From CAZGAH01 sp964523295 (GTDB taxonomy: Bacteria > Desulfobacterota > Desulfovibrionia > Desulfovibrionales > Desulfovibrionaceae): a stretch of DNA of 64,000 bases. The notes under the pieces were generated by a model, which searched no databases, was not told the origin of the DNA, and saw only the letters and a program-made list of their open reading frames with translations. Position numbers and translations under genes: made by a program. Where the stretch lies: contig CAZGAH010000007.1 of NCBI GenBank assembly GCA_964523295.1, positions 28,463 to 92,462 on the forward strand, given 5' to 3'. How positions within the stretch are numbered: position 1 is the first letter of the stretch; each line of letters begins with the position of its first letter. Below are positions 34,401-41,913 of the stretch, in pieces.

Positions 34401-34633
34401 GCGACCCGAAGATCGAATTTTACAAGACAGTCAAAGAGCTAGAGAAACAACTCTCCGATCCAAGTATTCGGATGAGTTCATTCATCGTTTCTAATACGCC
34501 GCTAAGCAAAGTCAAATGGTGGAGCGCAGCACAAGACAGGACTGAATTTGCAGCTCGTAATGTTTTATTTCAGAAAGAAGACCAGATGTATATAAAAATG
34601 ATGTTTGTTGCAGCATGTGGCGTGCCACAGTAA
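31463..34633 (+). CDS. res: Res-like DEAD/DEAH helicase with PD-(D/E)xK nuclease domain
   Basis: The 1056-aa protein has an N-terminal extension and then a helicase core with Walker A AATGSGKTLL (166-175) and a DEGH motif II (270-273). The second RecA lobe includes ALIGSKKFTEGWNSWR-type sequence and IIQLFGRGVRL (motif VI). Near the C-terminus, NFYPDFIIWLL with FVDPKGI (D952, D969, K971) forms a PD-(D/E)xK nuclease site as in type III Res. Together with Mod it should cleave unmodified DNA. Base composition drops from about 33300 onward, so the C-terminal half may have a different origin. A 250-base gap separates it from mod. Confidence 0.88.
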   Translation: MARPRKNQTPQRPPLPFHARLVLNQWLLSLFGAKGFIDLARGLKDEALLGLDPDNISKFQHVLALQLPEDSLLTRDELLAYDQNIVRHWLRITAARNAHGAPLYPKYYQYLSLLFVEIYLDRYFRDRAGLLASLNAHCEVFNNAVEAQDKVAPFTLDGLNKLAFWAATGSGKTLLMHVNILQFRHYQAKSGAQNAFNRVILLTPNEGLSYQHLEEFRLSGVEADLFDKDKPSAFRGKAVEIIDVHKLREEAKEKTVAVDSFEGDNLVLVDEGHRGAGGVEWMDKRNRLCEGGFSFEYSATFGQAMKAAGNAALTHIYLKCILFDYSYKYFYSDGFGKEYRILNLADDHDDVSRDLYLTACLLAFYQQLRLFQDRKAPFARFLLHEPLCVFVGGSVNAVRTENRRQVSDVVDILLFLAAFASNKAKAVARLERLLRGEAVLRNAQGHNIFDNAFPYILRLDLDADALYDDMLKTVFNATASGKLHVENLKGADGEIALSIGTSEAPFGVINVGDTTALSRLCNAHDSLVVSERSFSGSLFKEINNADSPLKVLIGSKKFTEGWNSWRVSTMGLMNIGRTEGSEIIQLFGRGVRLKGFNFCLKRSREMDGVTPPEHIDVVETLNIFGVRADYMRQFKEYLEDEGLPTNDDMETLILPVVANLGGKRLKVPAVKEGIDFKRTGPKPTLDLPPDYLQRHPVILDWYPKVQAEVSRGLRTTSDNAVKEKNALTETHVAFLDIDALFFELVNYKNERSWQNINIPRSMILVLLANNSWYTLFIPKHELDFYSFDAVNRWQEIATSLLKKYCDRFYRYKKDEYERPNMELRLLSEEDKNFIGEGYRIMIEKSRTDIIEGLTQIIKKIVKGDVSDMEFNTFKSFVFDRHLYRPLVYCASDVIKVSPVALNEGERDFVLDLRTFCNNNPDFFADGRELYLLRNQSKGRGLGFFEAHNFYPDFIIWLLHRGIQHIIFVDPKGITRLEGLSDPKIEFYKTVKELEKQLSDPSIRMSSFIVSNTPLSKVKWWSAAQDRTEFAARNVLFQKEDQMYIKMMFVAACGVPQ

Positions 34634-34683
34634 TAATCAAAGTATCTTGCGAGCTATTTATCAAGAACAAACGCACGAATTAT

Positions 34684-35399
34684 TTAAACTTGCGAGAATG
34701 CATAACTATTCTTAATATATTGGTGAAAAAATTGCCCCTTTGAAGGCGACGCCACTACGCTCTCATAGATCACTAGCGGAACATTATAATACTGATAGAC
34801 ACCATTCTTGAATTCTATTTCGAGTGTTTCAGAAGACGCATCATAACCAATTGACACAATATTCGAGGATGCTACAGGCTCACGTTCCATATGTTCAATC
34901 TCCTTTTCTGAAAGTCGCTCGCGTTCTGGACGAGTAGCAGCCCACCTGGGATTTTGGGAACGCCACGAGGCAGCAATCCGACCATAGTCTTCTCTGGCTG
35001 TTCCGCTAATCCATGTTACCAGCTCCGAGTAAGGCCCATATTCTGCTGGAAGCCTTTTGCCAACAATCTTTCCGATCTCATCGCAAATTGCATCGCCGAA
35101 ATCCTTGTAGCCGGTCCCGTCCAGTCCATGTATCTGAGTGCCTCCTATTACGCTTGCAAGACTCCGAACTCGCGACAAGATACTTTCAATGTTGGGGTTG
35201 GCAATGTTTTTTCAATTGCATTAAACACTGGTCCATATTTTGTCGACAGTACATCGCGTACTGTTGCTGTCAAACCAGCGACAGCTGGAATTAGAGGCTC
35301 ATTTGTTCCTGGAGAATAAATTCCCGCAGGTGCGCCAGCGCCAACAAGCAAGCCGATACGCTTTCTTCCTTGTGCAATAATTTGCCTTAGGCTCGCCAT
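34684..35399 (-). pseudogene. SIR2-family gene fused by deletion to a KTSC domain, frameshifted
   Basis: The N-terminal 70 residues (35399 to about 35195) show a SIR2 Rossmann start: RKRIGLLVGAGAPAGIYSPG. At a CCCC run near 35195 the frame shifts; the other frame continues NIESILSRVRSLASVIGGTQ up to LVTWISGTARE. The SIR2 catalytic region that normally follows (the FTTNYD and later His segments) is absent. The sequence jumps to a spacer and then a KTSC domain (SNIVSIGYD ... VYQYYNVP ... GQFFHQYIKNSYAF). SIR2 proteins in defence islands are NADases. This one has lost its active site and cannot be functional as such. It is transcribed towards the res gene. Confidence 0.75.
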
Positions 35400-35645
35400 T
35401 TATTGATCGGGATTATGAGTGTGTAAAATCATGCCCAATCTTTTCCTTTTTCAATTGGTTTCTCCCAAAAGGTCACAAAGAAAACTCAATCGTTGTTATC
35501 AATTTTTCCGCTGATGATTTATTATCATAAATATTTGACATGCGCAATGAGCAAGAAAAGTCGAGGAAAATGGCGTGCGAGAAAACCGAGAAGAGACAGA
35601 GAGGAACATCCGCGGGGCCAAAGCGGGGCCAAGCGCCCCAAAACG

Positions 35646-35680
35646 CAAAAAGGGGCTAAGTCCATCAGACTTAACCCCTT
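35646..35680 (-). terminator. Terminator of tRNA-Pro
   Basis: On the minus strand GGGGTTAAGTC and GACTTAGCCCC pair around TGATG (one G-T pair), followed by a run of five Ts. Confidence 0.8.
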
Positions 35681-35688
35681 GAAATTCC

Positions 35689-35765
35689 TGGTCGGGATGA
35701 GAGGATTTGAACCTCCGACCCCCTGAACCCCATTCAGGTGCGCTACCAAACTGCGCTACATCCCG
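35689..35765 (-). tRNA. tRNA-Pro (GGG anticodon)
   Basis: On the minus strand acceptor CGGGATG pairs with CATCCCG, followed by A and encoded CCA. The anticodon loop ATGGGGT reads GGG. The T-arm is GGAGGTTCAAATCCTCT-like. It marks the right border of the defence island. Frames ending in GFEPPTP here are tRNA artefacts. Confidence 0.95.
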
Positions 35766-36160
35766 ACAGCGGTCTGATTAGGCGATGTGTGGGGGGATGT
35801 CAATGGGTTTTGTGCGGGGGGCAGGGACATTTCATCTGCCTTTGCCAGCAGCTCGGTATCCCCGATGCTGCGGCGTGAGTTGCTCTAAGTCGCCATGACC
35901 GGCGGACACCCTGCTGCATGAAACGGCCATATGCTGATCTTTTCGTTGGTCGGCAATTCCCGATCTGCAGAGCGTAGAATTTTGTTTCCTGGTAGGCGGT
36001 CCGTTTCGGTATCGTATTGAGAATCTGGGCAAGAAGCCATCTGTATCGCGAGCCATTGCTATCGCAGGTCCCACCGCGCCATACCCAATGTCCGACACCG
36101 ACCCGAAAAACAACGTGTTGACAACGCGGAACGCCCTGCGCTAGGCACACCTTTGTTTGC
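35766..36160. other. Intergenic region with a dispersed repeat
   Basis: No gene is supported. It holds the second copy of the dispersed repeat (35882-35998) and then the riboswitch promoter region. Confidence 0.5.
35882..35998. repeat. Dispersed imperfect repeat, copy 2 of 2
   Basis: Matches 663-785 in the same orientation (shared blocks listed there). Both copies lie beside a tRNA gene at a border of a foreign island, which may be coincidence. Confidence 0.6.
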
Positions 36161-36325
36161 AGGTCCTCATGCAACCATGAGGCTAAGTGGGAAGTCCGGT
36201 TTGAAACCGGCGCTGGCCCGCAACCGTGAGAGGGGACGAAAGCCGCGTATACCACTGTCCGCGTAACTGCGGATGGGAAGGTGCGGCAAGTAGAGTGATC
36301 CTCGAGCCGGGAGACCAGCCTGCGA
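36161..36325 (+). ncRNA. Cobalamin (B12) riboswitch aptamer
   Basis: The conserved core is readable: AAGTGGGAAGTCCGG, GCTGGCCCGCAACCGTGAG, GGACGAAAGCCG, the B12 box ACCACTGTCC (normally GCCACTG), GGATGGGAAGGTGCGG and AGCCGGGAGACCAGCC. It precedes the corrinoid transport operon btuB-cbiZ-btuFCD, which it should shut off when adenosylcobalamin is plentiful. Confidence 0.95.
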
Positions 36326-36415
36326 AGTGTATTGGAACAGGCTTCGAGGCAAAGCCAAAGCTGCCGGTGCGGTGTTGCGTTCGTCGCGACAGCCGCCCTT
36401 GTATCTTCCTCGGGG

Positions 36416-36450
36416 CCTCCTCTTCGTCACTATGAAGCAGGAGGTTTTTT
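36416..36450 (+). promoter_or_regulatory. Riboswitch expression platform: hairpin covering the btuB Shine-Dalgarno with a T6 tail
   Basis: CCTCCTCTTC (36416-36425) pairs with GAAG-C-AGGAGG (36434-36444, one bulged C), and TTTTTT follows directly. The 3' arm AGGAGG is itself the Shine-Dalgarno, 7 bases before the btuB ATG at 36452. The structure can therefore act as an intrinsic terminator and as an SD-sequestering hairpin. Confidence 0.8.
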
Positions 36451-36451
36451 C

Positions 36452-38458
36452 ATGTATCGTCTTTTGGCGTCCCTTCTGGCGTGTCTGCTGTTTCCCTGTC
36501 TGATCCTTGCTGCCGACGGCAGCGAAACGTCCTTTCTCCTGCCCGAGCAGGTCGTTACCGCCACGGCGGAGCCTGCTGCACGGCGTGAATTGCCCGTATT
36601 TGTCCAGGTCATCGAGCGCCGGGAGATAGCCGACTCGGGCCTGGCCACGCTGGACGATCTGCTGACCGTAAAGACCCCCGGAACGATAATCAAGTACCCG
36701 GGCGCGTATACGAGCATCCGGTTACGCGGCTTCGACAGCTATGTCTCGCCCGGGGCGAACATCGACGCCAAAACGCTGGTTCTCGTCGACGGCAACCCCC
36801 TCGGCTCCGGGAATCTGTCCCTGGTGCCGCTGGATACTGTCGAGCGCGTGGAGGTGATGTCCGGGCCAGGCTCCGTGCTCTACGGCGCCTCGGCAATGGG
36901 CGGGGTGATCAATGTCATCACCCGGCGGGGCACGGGGCCGGTCTCTGGGGCCGTCGAAGCCGGATACGGCAGTTTCGACCACTTCTCCCCGTCGGCATCG
37001 CTGCAGGGCGGGCTTGGCGAGGGTGCCTTCGGTTTCGCCCTGGCCAGCCGCATGAATACCACGCAGGCGTATGCCATGGGCGGTGACAAGACCTACCGCA
37101 ATACCGACAGCCACGACGGCGCCGCCTCGGCCACGCTGACCCTGCGGCCCGCGGAGGGTCACGACGTACACCTGTGGCTGAACTACTTCGACGCCTGGGA
37201 TATGGGCGATCCGGGACCTGTCTACCAGCTTACGCCGCAGGCCCGGGTCAACGATTCCATGAAAAATTTCGCCGCCACCTACACCGGCGGCGTATCGGAC
37301 TGGGACATCGATTGGCGCCTGGCCTGCTGGGCGGGGCGGCACGACTACACGAACCGCAGTACCTCGTACTACGAGAGGGCCGACCTCACGACCCACCAGC
37401 TCGGCGCCGACGGGCGGATAACCGTACCGACGGGCTCCTTCGGCCGGCTTAGCGTCGGGGGGCGGTATCAGAGCATCCAGGAGCTGCGCGGCGGCGACGG
37501 CGTCTACGCGCCGGACAATCGCTACGACGCCTGGTCGCTGTACACCGAGGAGAAGGTCGAGCTGGGCGATGTCACCGTGCTCGGGGGATTGCGCTACGAT
37601 CGCTACCAGCTCGCGATCGAAAGCAACGACGTAATCGCCGACGTTGACGCCCAAGGCAAAGAACTCAGCCAGCTGAGCTGGCGACTGGGCCTGAACTGGC
37701 GTGCCCTGGACTGGCTTTCCTTCAGAGCCTCGGCCGGCTCCGCGTTCACGCCGCCGGATGCGTACAAATACAGCGGCGAGTATCAGCTCTGGGGCGTTAC
37801 CTATTATGGCAATCCGAATCTGAAGCCCGAATCCGGCGTGACCTGGGAAGGCGGCGTCGATGTCGCCTGGGAGGGGCTGGCAATATCGGGAGGATACTTC
37901 TACACCACCTATGACGACGCCATTACTGCCGCTCCCGCCTCGCCCGATATCGACCCCTTCGGCCAGACCTGGGTGAACGCCAAAGGCTGGCAGCTTTCCG
38001 GCATCGAGGCTTCCATCCGGCGCCCCTGGGAGTGGAGCGTGGGAAAACGGTCCGTGAGCATCGATCCGTACGTGAATCTGGTCTGCTACCTTGACCGGCA
38101 TCTTGCGGATGAAACACTTGCCGCACAGCGCAAGACGGACACCGTGCTCAATCTCTCGCAGTACGCCGTCACTCCCGGCATTCAACTCGGCTGGGACAAT
38201 CTCGTGCGTCTTGACCTGAACGGACAATGGCAGGGGCCTCAGACAGTCATGGACTGGGACCCTGCGTCAGCGACGTATATGCAGACAAAAGACAAAGATC
38301 CCTTTTTCATTTTCAATGCCAGGCTGAGCGTTCACCCCGTCGAGAACCTCGAAACCTATGTATACGTCAACAACGTGAGCGACGAGAGGTACAGCTATGT
38401 CGATGGCTATCCCATGCCCGGGCGGACCGTCGGACTTGGGCTCCGCTACACCTTCTGA
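36452..38458 (+). CDS. btuB: TonB-dependent outer-membrane corrinoid receptor
   Basis: ATG at 36452 follows AGGAGG; a longer frame upstream lies in the riboswitch. The 668-aa product has a signal peptide (MYRLLASLLACLLFPCLILA, cleaved after LAA). A TonB-box-like QVVTATAE and plug domain follow (IRLRGFDSYV, VLVDGNPLG, RVEVMSGPGSVLYGASAMGG). The beta-barrel ends in the terminal signature GLGLRYTF, with final Phe. Riboswitch control and the downstream btuFCD identify corrinoids as the likely substrate. Confidence 0.92.
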   Translation: MYRLLASLLACLLFPCLILAADGSETSFLLPEQVVTATAEPAARRELPVFVQVIERREIADSGLATLDDLLTVKTPGTIIKYPGAYTSIRLRGFDSYVSPGANIDAKTLVLVDGNPLGSGNLSLVPLDTVERVEVMSGPGSVLYGASAMGGVINVITRRGTGPVSGAVEAGYGSFDHFSPSASLQGGLGEGAFGFALASRMNTTQAYAMGGDKTYRNTDSHDGAASATLTLRPAEGHDVHLWLNYFDAWDMGDPGPVYQLTPQARVNDSMKNFAATYTGGVSDWDIDWRLACWAGRHDYTNRSTSYYERADLTTHQLGADGRITVPTGSFGRLSVGGRYQSIQELRGGDGVYAPDNRYDAWSLYTEEKVELGDVTVLGGLRYDRYQLAIESNDVIADVDAQGKELSQLSWRLGLNWRALDWLSFRASAGSAFTPPDAYKYSGEYQLWGVTYYGNPNLKPESGVTWEGGVDVAWEGLAISGGYFYTTYDDAITAAPASPDIDPFGQTWVNAKGWQLSGIEASIRRPWEWSVGKRSVSIDPYVNLVCYLDRHLADETLAAQRKTDTVLNLSQYAVTPGIQLGWDNLVRLDLNGQWQGPQTVMDWDPASATYMQTKDKDPFFIFNARLSVHPVENLETYVYVNNVSDERYSYVDGYPMPGRTVGLGLRYTF

Positions 38459-39176
38459 TCCGTCTTCGGACAACGAGGCCGCGTGTCGTGCGCCTGTCCA
38501 GGCCTTGGGCGCCGTGTGCTTCGAGCGGACGCAGCGGCACGTCCGCGTGGAGTTGCCGGGCCTGTGGCGGGCGTGCGGCTCTACGCCGCTGCGCGGGGGG
38601 CTGGTGCTGACCCGGCGCGTCGTCATCCTGAACGTGGAGAGCCATGGGCCAGATGGTGACGTGGATATGCCGTCTCCAGAGACGACGCTGGAAGGCTACT
38701 GCCGGCGTCGTCGCTGGAGCGGTCCCTCGATGGGCATGATGACCGCCGCCTCGATGCAATCCTGTCGCACGGCGCAACGCGGGCACGAGGGCATGGCCGT
38801 ATTCGTGGTCCTGACGGCCGGTCTGACCAACGCCCGTCGCGCCGGAGACAAGGCCGACCCGGGGCTCACGGGAATTGCGACGATTCCGCCGGGGACCATC
38901 AATATCGTCGCCGTGACCAACGCCAATCTGGCCGATGCCGCCATGGTGGAGGCCATTATGGTAATGACCGAGGCGAAGGCGGCCGTCTTGCAACGCCGCG
39001 CGGTCATGAGCCCGGTCAGCGGGCTCGTGGCAACGGGAACAGGCACGGACAGCATCGCGCTGGTCTGCGGTGAAGGTCCGCGGGTGCGCTGGTGCGGAAA
39101 GCATGTCGTGCCCGGCGAACTGTTTGCCCGGGCGGTCATGGACGCATTGGACGCCTCACTGGAGTGGTATGGATAG
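38397..39176 (+). CDS. cbiZ: Adenosylcobinamide amidohydrolase
   Basis: The 259-aa product starts within the btuB 3' end (62-base overlap), with AGAGG 8 bases before the ATG; a later start would lose little of the domain. The CbiZ core is clear: VVLTAGLTNARRAGD, GTINIVAVTNANLADAAMVE-type sequence, SPVSGLVATGTGTDSIALVC and WCGKHVVPGELF. CbiZ removes the amide-linked side chain of imported (pseudo)cobamides to cobyric acid so that a preferred lower ligand can be installed. This implies active remodelling of salvaged corrinoids. Confidence 0.9.
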   Translation: MSMAIPCPGGPSDLGSATPSDPSSDNEAACRAPVQALGAVCFERTQRHVRVELPGLWRACGSTPLRGGLVLTRRVVILNVESHGPDGDVDMPSPETTLEGYCRRRRWSGPSMGMMTAASMQSCRTAQRGHEGMAVFVVLTAGLTNARRAGDKADPGLTGIATIPPGTINIVAVTNANLADAAMVEAIMVMTEAKAAVLQRRAVMSPVSGLVATGTGTDSIALVCGEGPRVRWCGKHVVPGELFARAVMDALDASLEWYG

Positions 39177-40086
39177 GATTCGTCGTTTGCTGCCGCTGCT
39201 CGTCGCGCTGCTGCTGTGTCGCCTCGCAGGGCCAGGTCCTGGGCTGGCCGACGCGGGCGCGCGCGTCGATCAGGCTGGCCGGCAGGTTCTGGTTCCCGAT
39301 ACGCCGGCACGCATCGTGGCCCTTGCGCCGAGCCTGGTTGAAATCGTCTACGCGCTCGGCTGCGGCGAGCGTCTGGCGGGCGCCACCCTGTACAGCGAGC
39401 ACCCCGCGGCGGCGCAAGGTCTGCCGCGCGTGGGCTCCTATGCCCGGCCGGATGTGGAGCGTGTCCTTGCCCTGCGGCCGGATCTGTGTCTGGCCGTTGT
39501 CGATATGACGCCGCTCTTCGCGATCGAGACGATTCAGAACCTGGGCATTCCGGTCTATTGCCTGGACACCAGCAGCATCGACGCCGTGCTGGAGTCCATC
39601 GTACGGATCGGCGCCGTGCTGCATGTCGAGGACTACGCCCTGATGCTGACGCAGCGGATGAACGAATGGATGCGCCTGATCCGTCAGGCGGTACGCGACG
39701 TCGACCGGCCGCGGGTTCTCTATCAGATCGGACACCAGCCGATGCATACGGCCTGCGCGGACACCTTCACCAACGAGCTGATCGAGCGTGCAGGGGGAAC
39801 GAACGTATGCAACGCGCTGCGCGGGTATCCGCTCCTGACTCGTGAGCAGGCGGTGGCGTACGCGCCGGAGGTCATCCTCATCCCGACCATGGGCAAGGAC
39901 GAGTTCGCCGCTGCGCGGGACTCCTGGTCGCAATGGCCGGAGCTGCCGGCCGTGCGCGAAGGACGGATCCACATGCTCGATTCCGACGTCTTCGACCGCC
40001 CGGGGCCCCGGATTCCTCTCGCTCTGGAGGGGATGGCCCGGCTGCTGCATCCCGGCTTGTCGCTGCCTGGGGAGCCCTCGCCATGA
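39169..40086 (+). CDS. btuF: Periplasmic corrinoid-binding protein
   Basis: ATG at 39169 overlaps the end of cbiZ by 8 bases, with GGAGTGG upstream. The 305-aa product has a signal peptide (about residues 1-27). A class III substrate-binding fold follows: RIVALAPSLVEIVYALG, VGSYARPDVERVLALRPDL, a long linking helix, and PEVILIPTMGKDEF. It delivers corrinoids to BtuCD. Its stop overlaps the btuC start (ATGA). Confidence 0.9.
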   Translation: MDRIRRLLPLLVALLLCRLAGPGPGLADAGARVDQAGRQVLVPDTPARIVALAPSLVEIVYALGCGERLAGATLYSEHPAAAQGLPRVGSYARPDVERVLALRPDLCLAVVDMTPLFAIETIQNLGIPVYCLDTSSIDAVLESIVRIGAVLHVEDYALMLTQRMNEWMRLIRQAVRDVDRPRVLYQIGHQPMHTACADTFTNELIERAGGTNVCNALRGYPLLTREQAVAYAPEVILIPTMGKDEFAAARDSWSQWPELPAVREGRIHMLDSDVFDRPGPRIPLALEGMARLLHPGLSLPGEPSP

Positions 40087-41034
40087 GGGGAACCCTCGGC
40101 GCCGTGCTCAGGGCGGCTGGCATGTGGTCCGCATTGGCCCTCGTGTTGGCCGGCGGCCTCGGGGCCGGGCTGGTCGCGGGATCGAGCGACCTGCCCCTGC
40201 GCTCGGCGCTGGAGGCCATTCTCTCGCCCGATACCGCGGATCCGACCGTCCGGGCCGTGGTCTGGCATCTGCGATTTCCGCAGACGCTTCTGGCAGCGGC
40301 AGCCGGTGCGTTCCTCTCGCTGGGAGGCCTGGTGTTTCAGGCCGTGTTGCGCAATCCGCTGGCCGAGCCGTATATTCTGGGTGTTTCCGGAGGCGCGGCG
40401 CTGGGGGCCGTGAGCGGGATGCTTGTCGGGCTCGGCGCTGCCTGGAGCACGGGTGTTTTGAGCTTTCTGGGAGCATTCGGCGCATTTGGCGTCGTGCTGC
40501 TGCTTTCGCGGCAACAGGGGCGCGTGTCGAGCACGACGATGATTCTCGCCGGCGTGATGATCAACACCGTATGCTCGGCCGCGATTACGCTGTTTCTGGC
40601 GATTGCCCCTGACCGGATGCTGCGCTCGGCGCTCGTCTGGCTCATGGGGGACGTCTCCGGGGCCAGCCTGCATTCCGTCTCCACGCTCGTGCTGTGCGCG
40701 GCGCCCTGCGCTGCGCTGGTCTGGGTGCTGTCGTACCGGATGAATCTGCTGCTGCTAGGCCGCGAAACAGCCGCCAATCTCGGCATGCGCGTCGACCTGA
40801 TCGTGGGACTGCTCGTGCTGGCAGCCGTGGTCATGACCGCTGCGGTTGTCAGCCGGACCGGAACGCTCGGTTTCGTCGGCCTGGTGTGTCCGCATATCGT
40901 CCGCCTCGTGCTCGGGCAGGACCACCGTCGTCTTGTGCCAGGTGCCATGCTTTTCGGCGCGCTCTTTCTGATCGCCTGCGACGTCGCGGCAAGGCTGCTG
41001 TCCCGGCAAGGGGTCATGCCGGTGGGGGCACTGC
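40083..41034 (+). pseudogene. btuC: Corrinoid ABC permease, C-terminus lost by deletion
   Basis: ATG at 40083 with GGGGAG upstream. Residues 1-314 match FecCD/BtuC permeases: about nine membrane spans, with LRNPLAEPYILGVSGGAALG and GFVGLVCPHIVRLVLGQDHR. After RQGVMPVG the family continues with about 25 more residues and a last helix. Here the sequence passes directly into BtuD coding DNA in another frame, with no Ns. The resulting frame runs to 41756 and encodes nonsense. This is a deletion of roughly 150-200 bases or an assembly collapse. Confidence 0.85.
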
Positions 41035-41751
41035 GTCGCGATCGTGGGCCCCAACGGCTCGGGCAAGACGACCCTGCTGCGCGCCCTGGCCCGGCAGAAT
41101 ACGGACTACGCCGGCCGTATCCGTCTGTTCGGGGAGGATTTGAGGACATTGTGTCCGGCCAGACTGGCCTCGCTCGTATCCCATCTGCCCCAGTTTCCCG
41201 AGGCCGGGCTGCACCTGACCGTGGCGATGGCCGTGATGCTCGGCCGTGCGCCCTGTCAGAATCTCCTGGGCTGGGCAACAGCACGCGACCACGAGGCCGT
41301 AGACAAGGCCATGTCCCTGACCGGCGTGACGCATTTGAAAGACCGCACGCTGGCGAGCCTGAGCGGGGGCGAGCTGAAAAGGGCGCTGCTGGCCCAGGCG
41401 CTGTGCCGCGAACCGCGCGTGCTGCTCCTCGACGAACCGACAGCCAGCCTCGATCCCGGGCATACGCAGCGCATCATGAACATGCTCGAGGCCGCCCGCT
41501 CCGAACGCTCGCTCACGCTCGTGGTCGTGGTCCACGACCTGAACCTGGCGGCCACGTGCGCGGACCGGATGCTGCTGCTCAAAGACGGCCACCTTGTCGC
41601 CCGGGGCACGCCAGCCTCAGTCCTGACCGCCGACAATCTCGCCCGTACGTACGACTGGGAAATGCACGTCGACACCAACCCGCTGACCGGAACGCCGAGG
41701 GTAACGCCATTTCCCGGAGCCTGGCTGCTGCGCCGGGGGGTATACGAGTAA
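41032..41751 (+). pseudogene. btuD: Corrinoid ABC transporter ATPase, N-terminus missing
   Basis: In-frame sequence begins CVAIVGPNGSGKTTLL, inside the Walker A motif, so about 28 N-terminal residues and the start codon are lost at the junction with btuC. The rest is intact: Q-loop HLPQF, signature LSGGELKRALLAQAL, Walker B VLLLDEPTASLD, switch His VVVHDLNLA. If the junction is an assembly error, a normal btuCD pair exists. If real, translation could start only at the GTG inside Walker A (41044), giving a dead enzyme. Confidence 0.85.
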
Positions 41752-41772
41752 GATAATCACACAGTTCATGCC

Positions 41773-41913
41773 TCAGGGTGCCAGACGGTCATGGTAACTC
41801 GAAGCCGGGTCCGTTCGTGCCTTTGCCAACGCTTCAATTCCGACCTTGCGCCCGAAAGAGGATGACTCGGGGTCGGTGTGGGGCGCTGTGCCTTCACCGT
41901 AAAACTCCTGCAT
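41773..41913 (-). CDS. 46-codon ORF resembling leader-like fragments, doubtful
   Basis: Reads MQEFYGEGTAPHTDPESSSF and ends SSYHDRLAP. The pattern (Y/F)xEGxAxHTxPES recalls short ORFs often annotated beside group II intron reverse transcriptases, but no intron is here. It has GTTGAGAATG but no good RBS. It may be a decayed remnant. Confidence 0.3.
   Translation of the reverse strand: MQEFYGEGTAPHTDPESSSFGRKVGIEALAKARTDPASSYHDRLAP

Noticed and set aside
24153..34633. Complete DISARM or BREX system
   Set aside because: No drmA/drmB/drmC, and no pglZ or brxC homologue is visible; only a DrmD-like motor and a methylase are shared.
35493..35726. 77-codon ORF ending GMRGFEPPTP
   Set aside because: The ending is the antisense translation of tRNA-Pro, a common annotation artefact.
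36722..38227. 501-codon ORF opposite btuB
   Set aside because: Shadow of the TonB receptor gene; Gly/Arg/Val-rich and without RBS.
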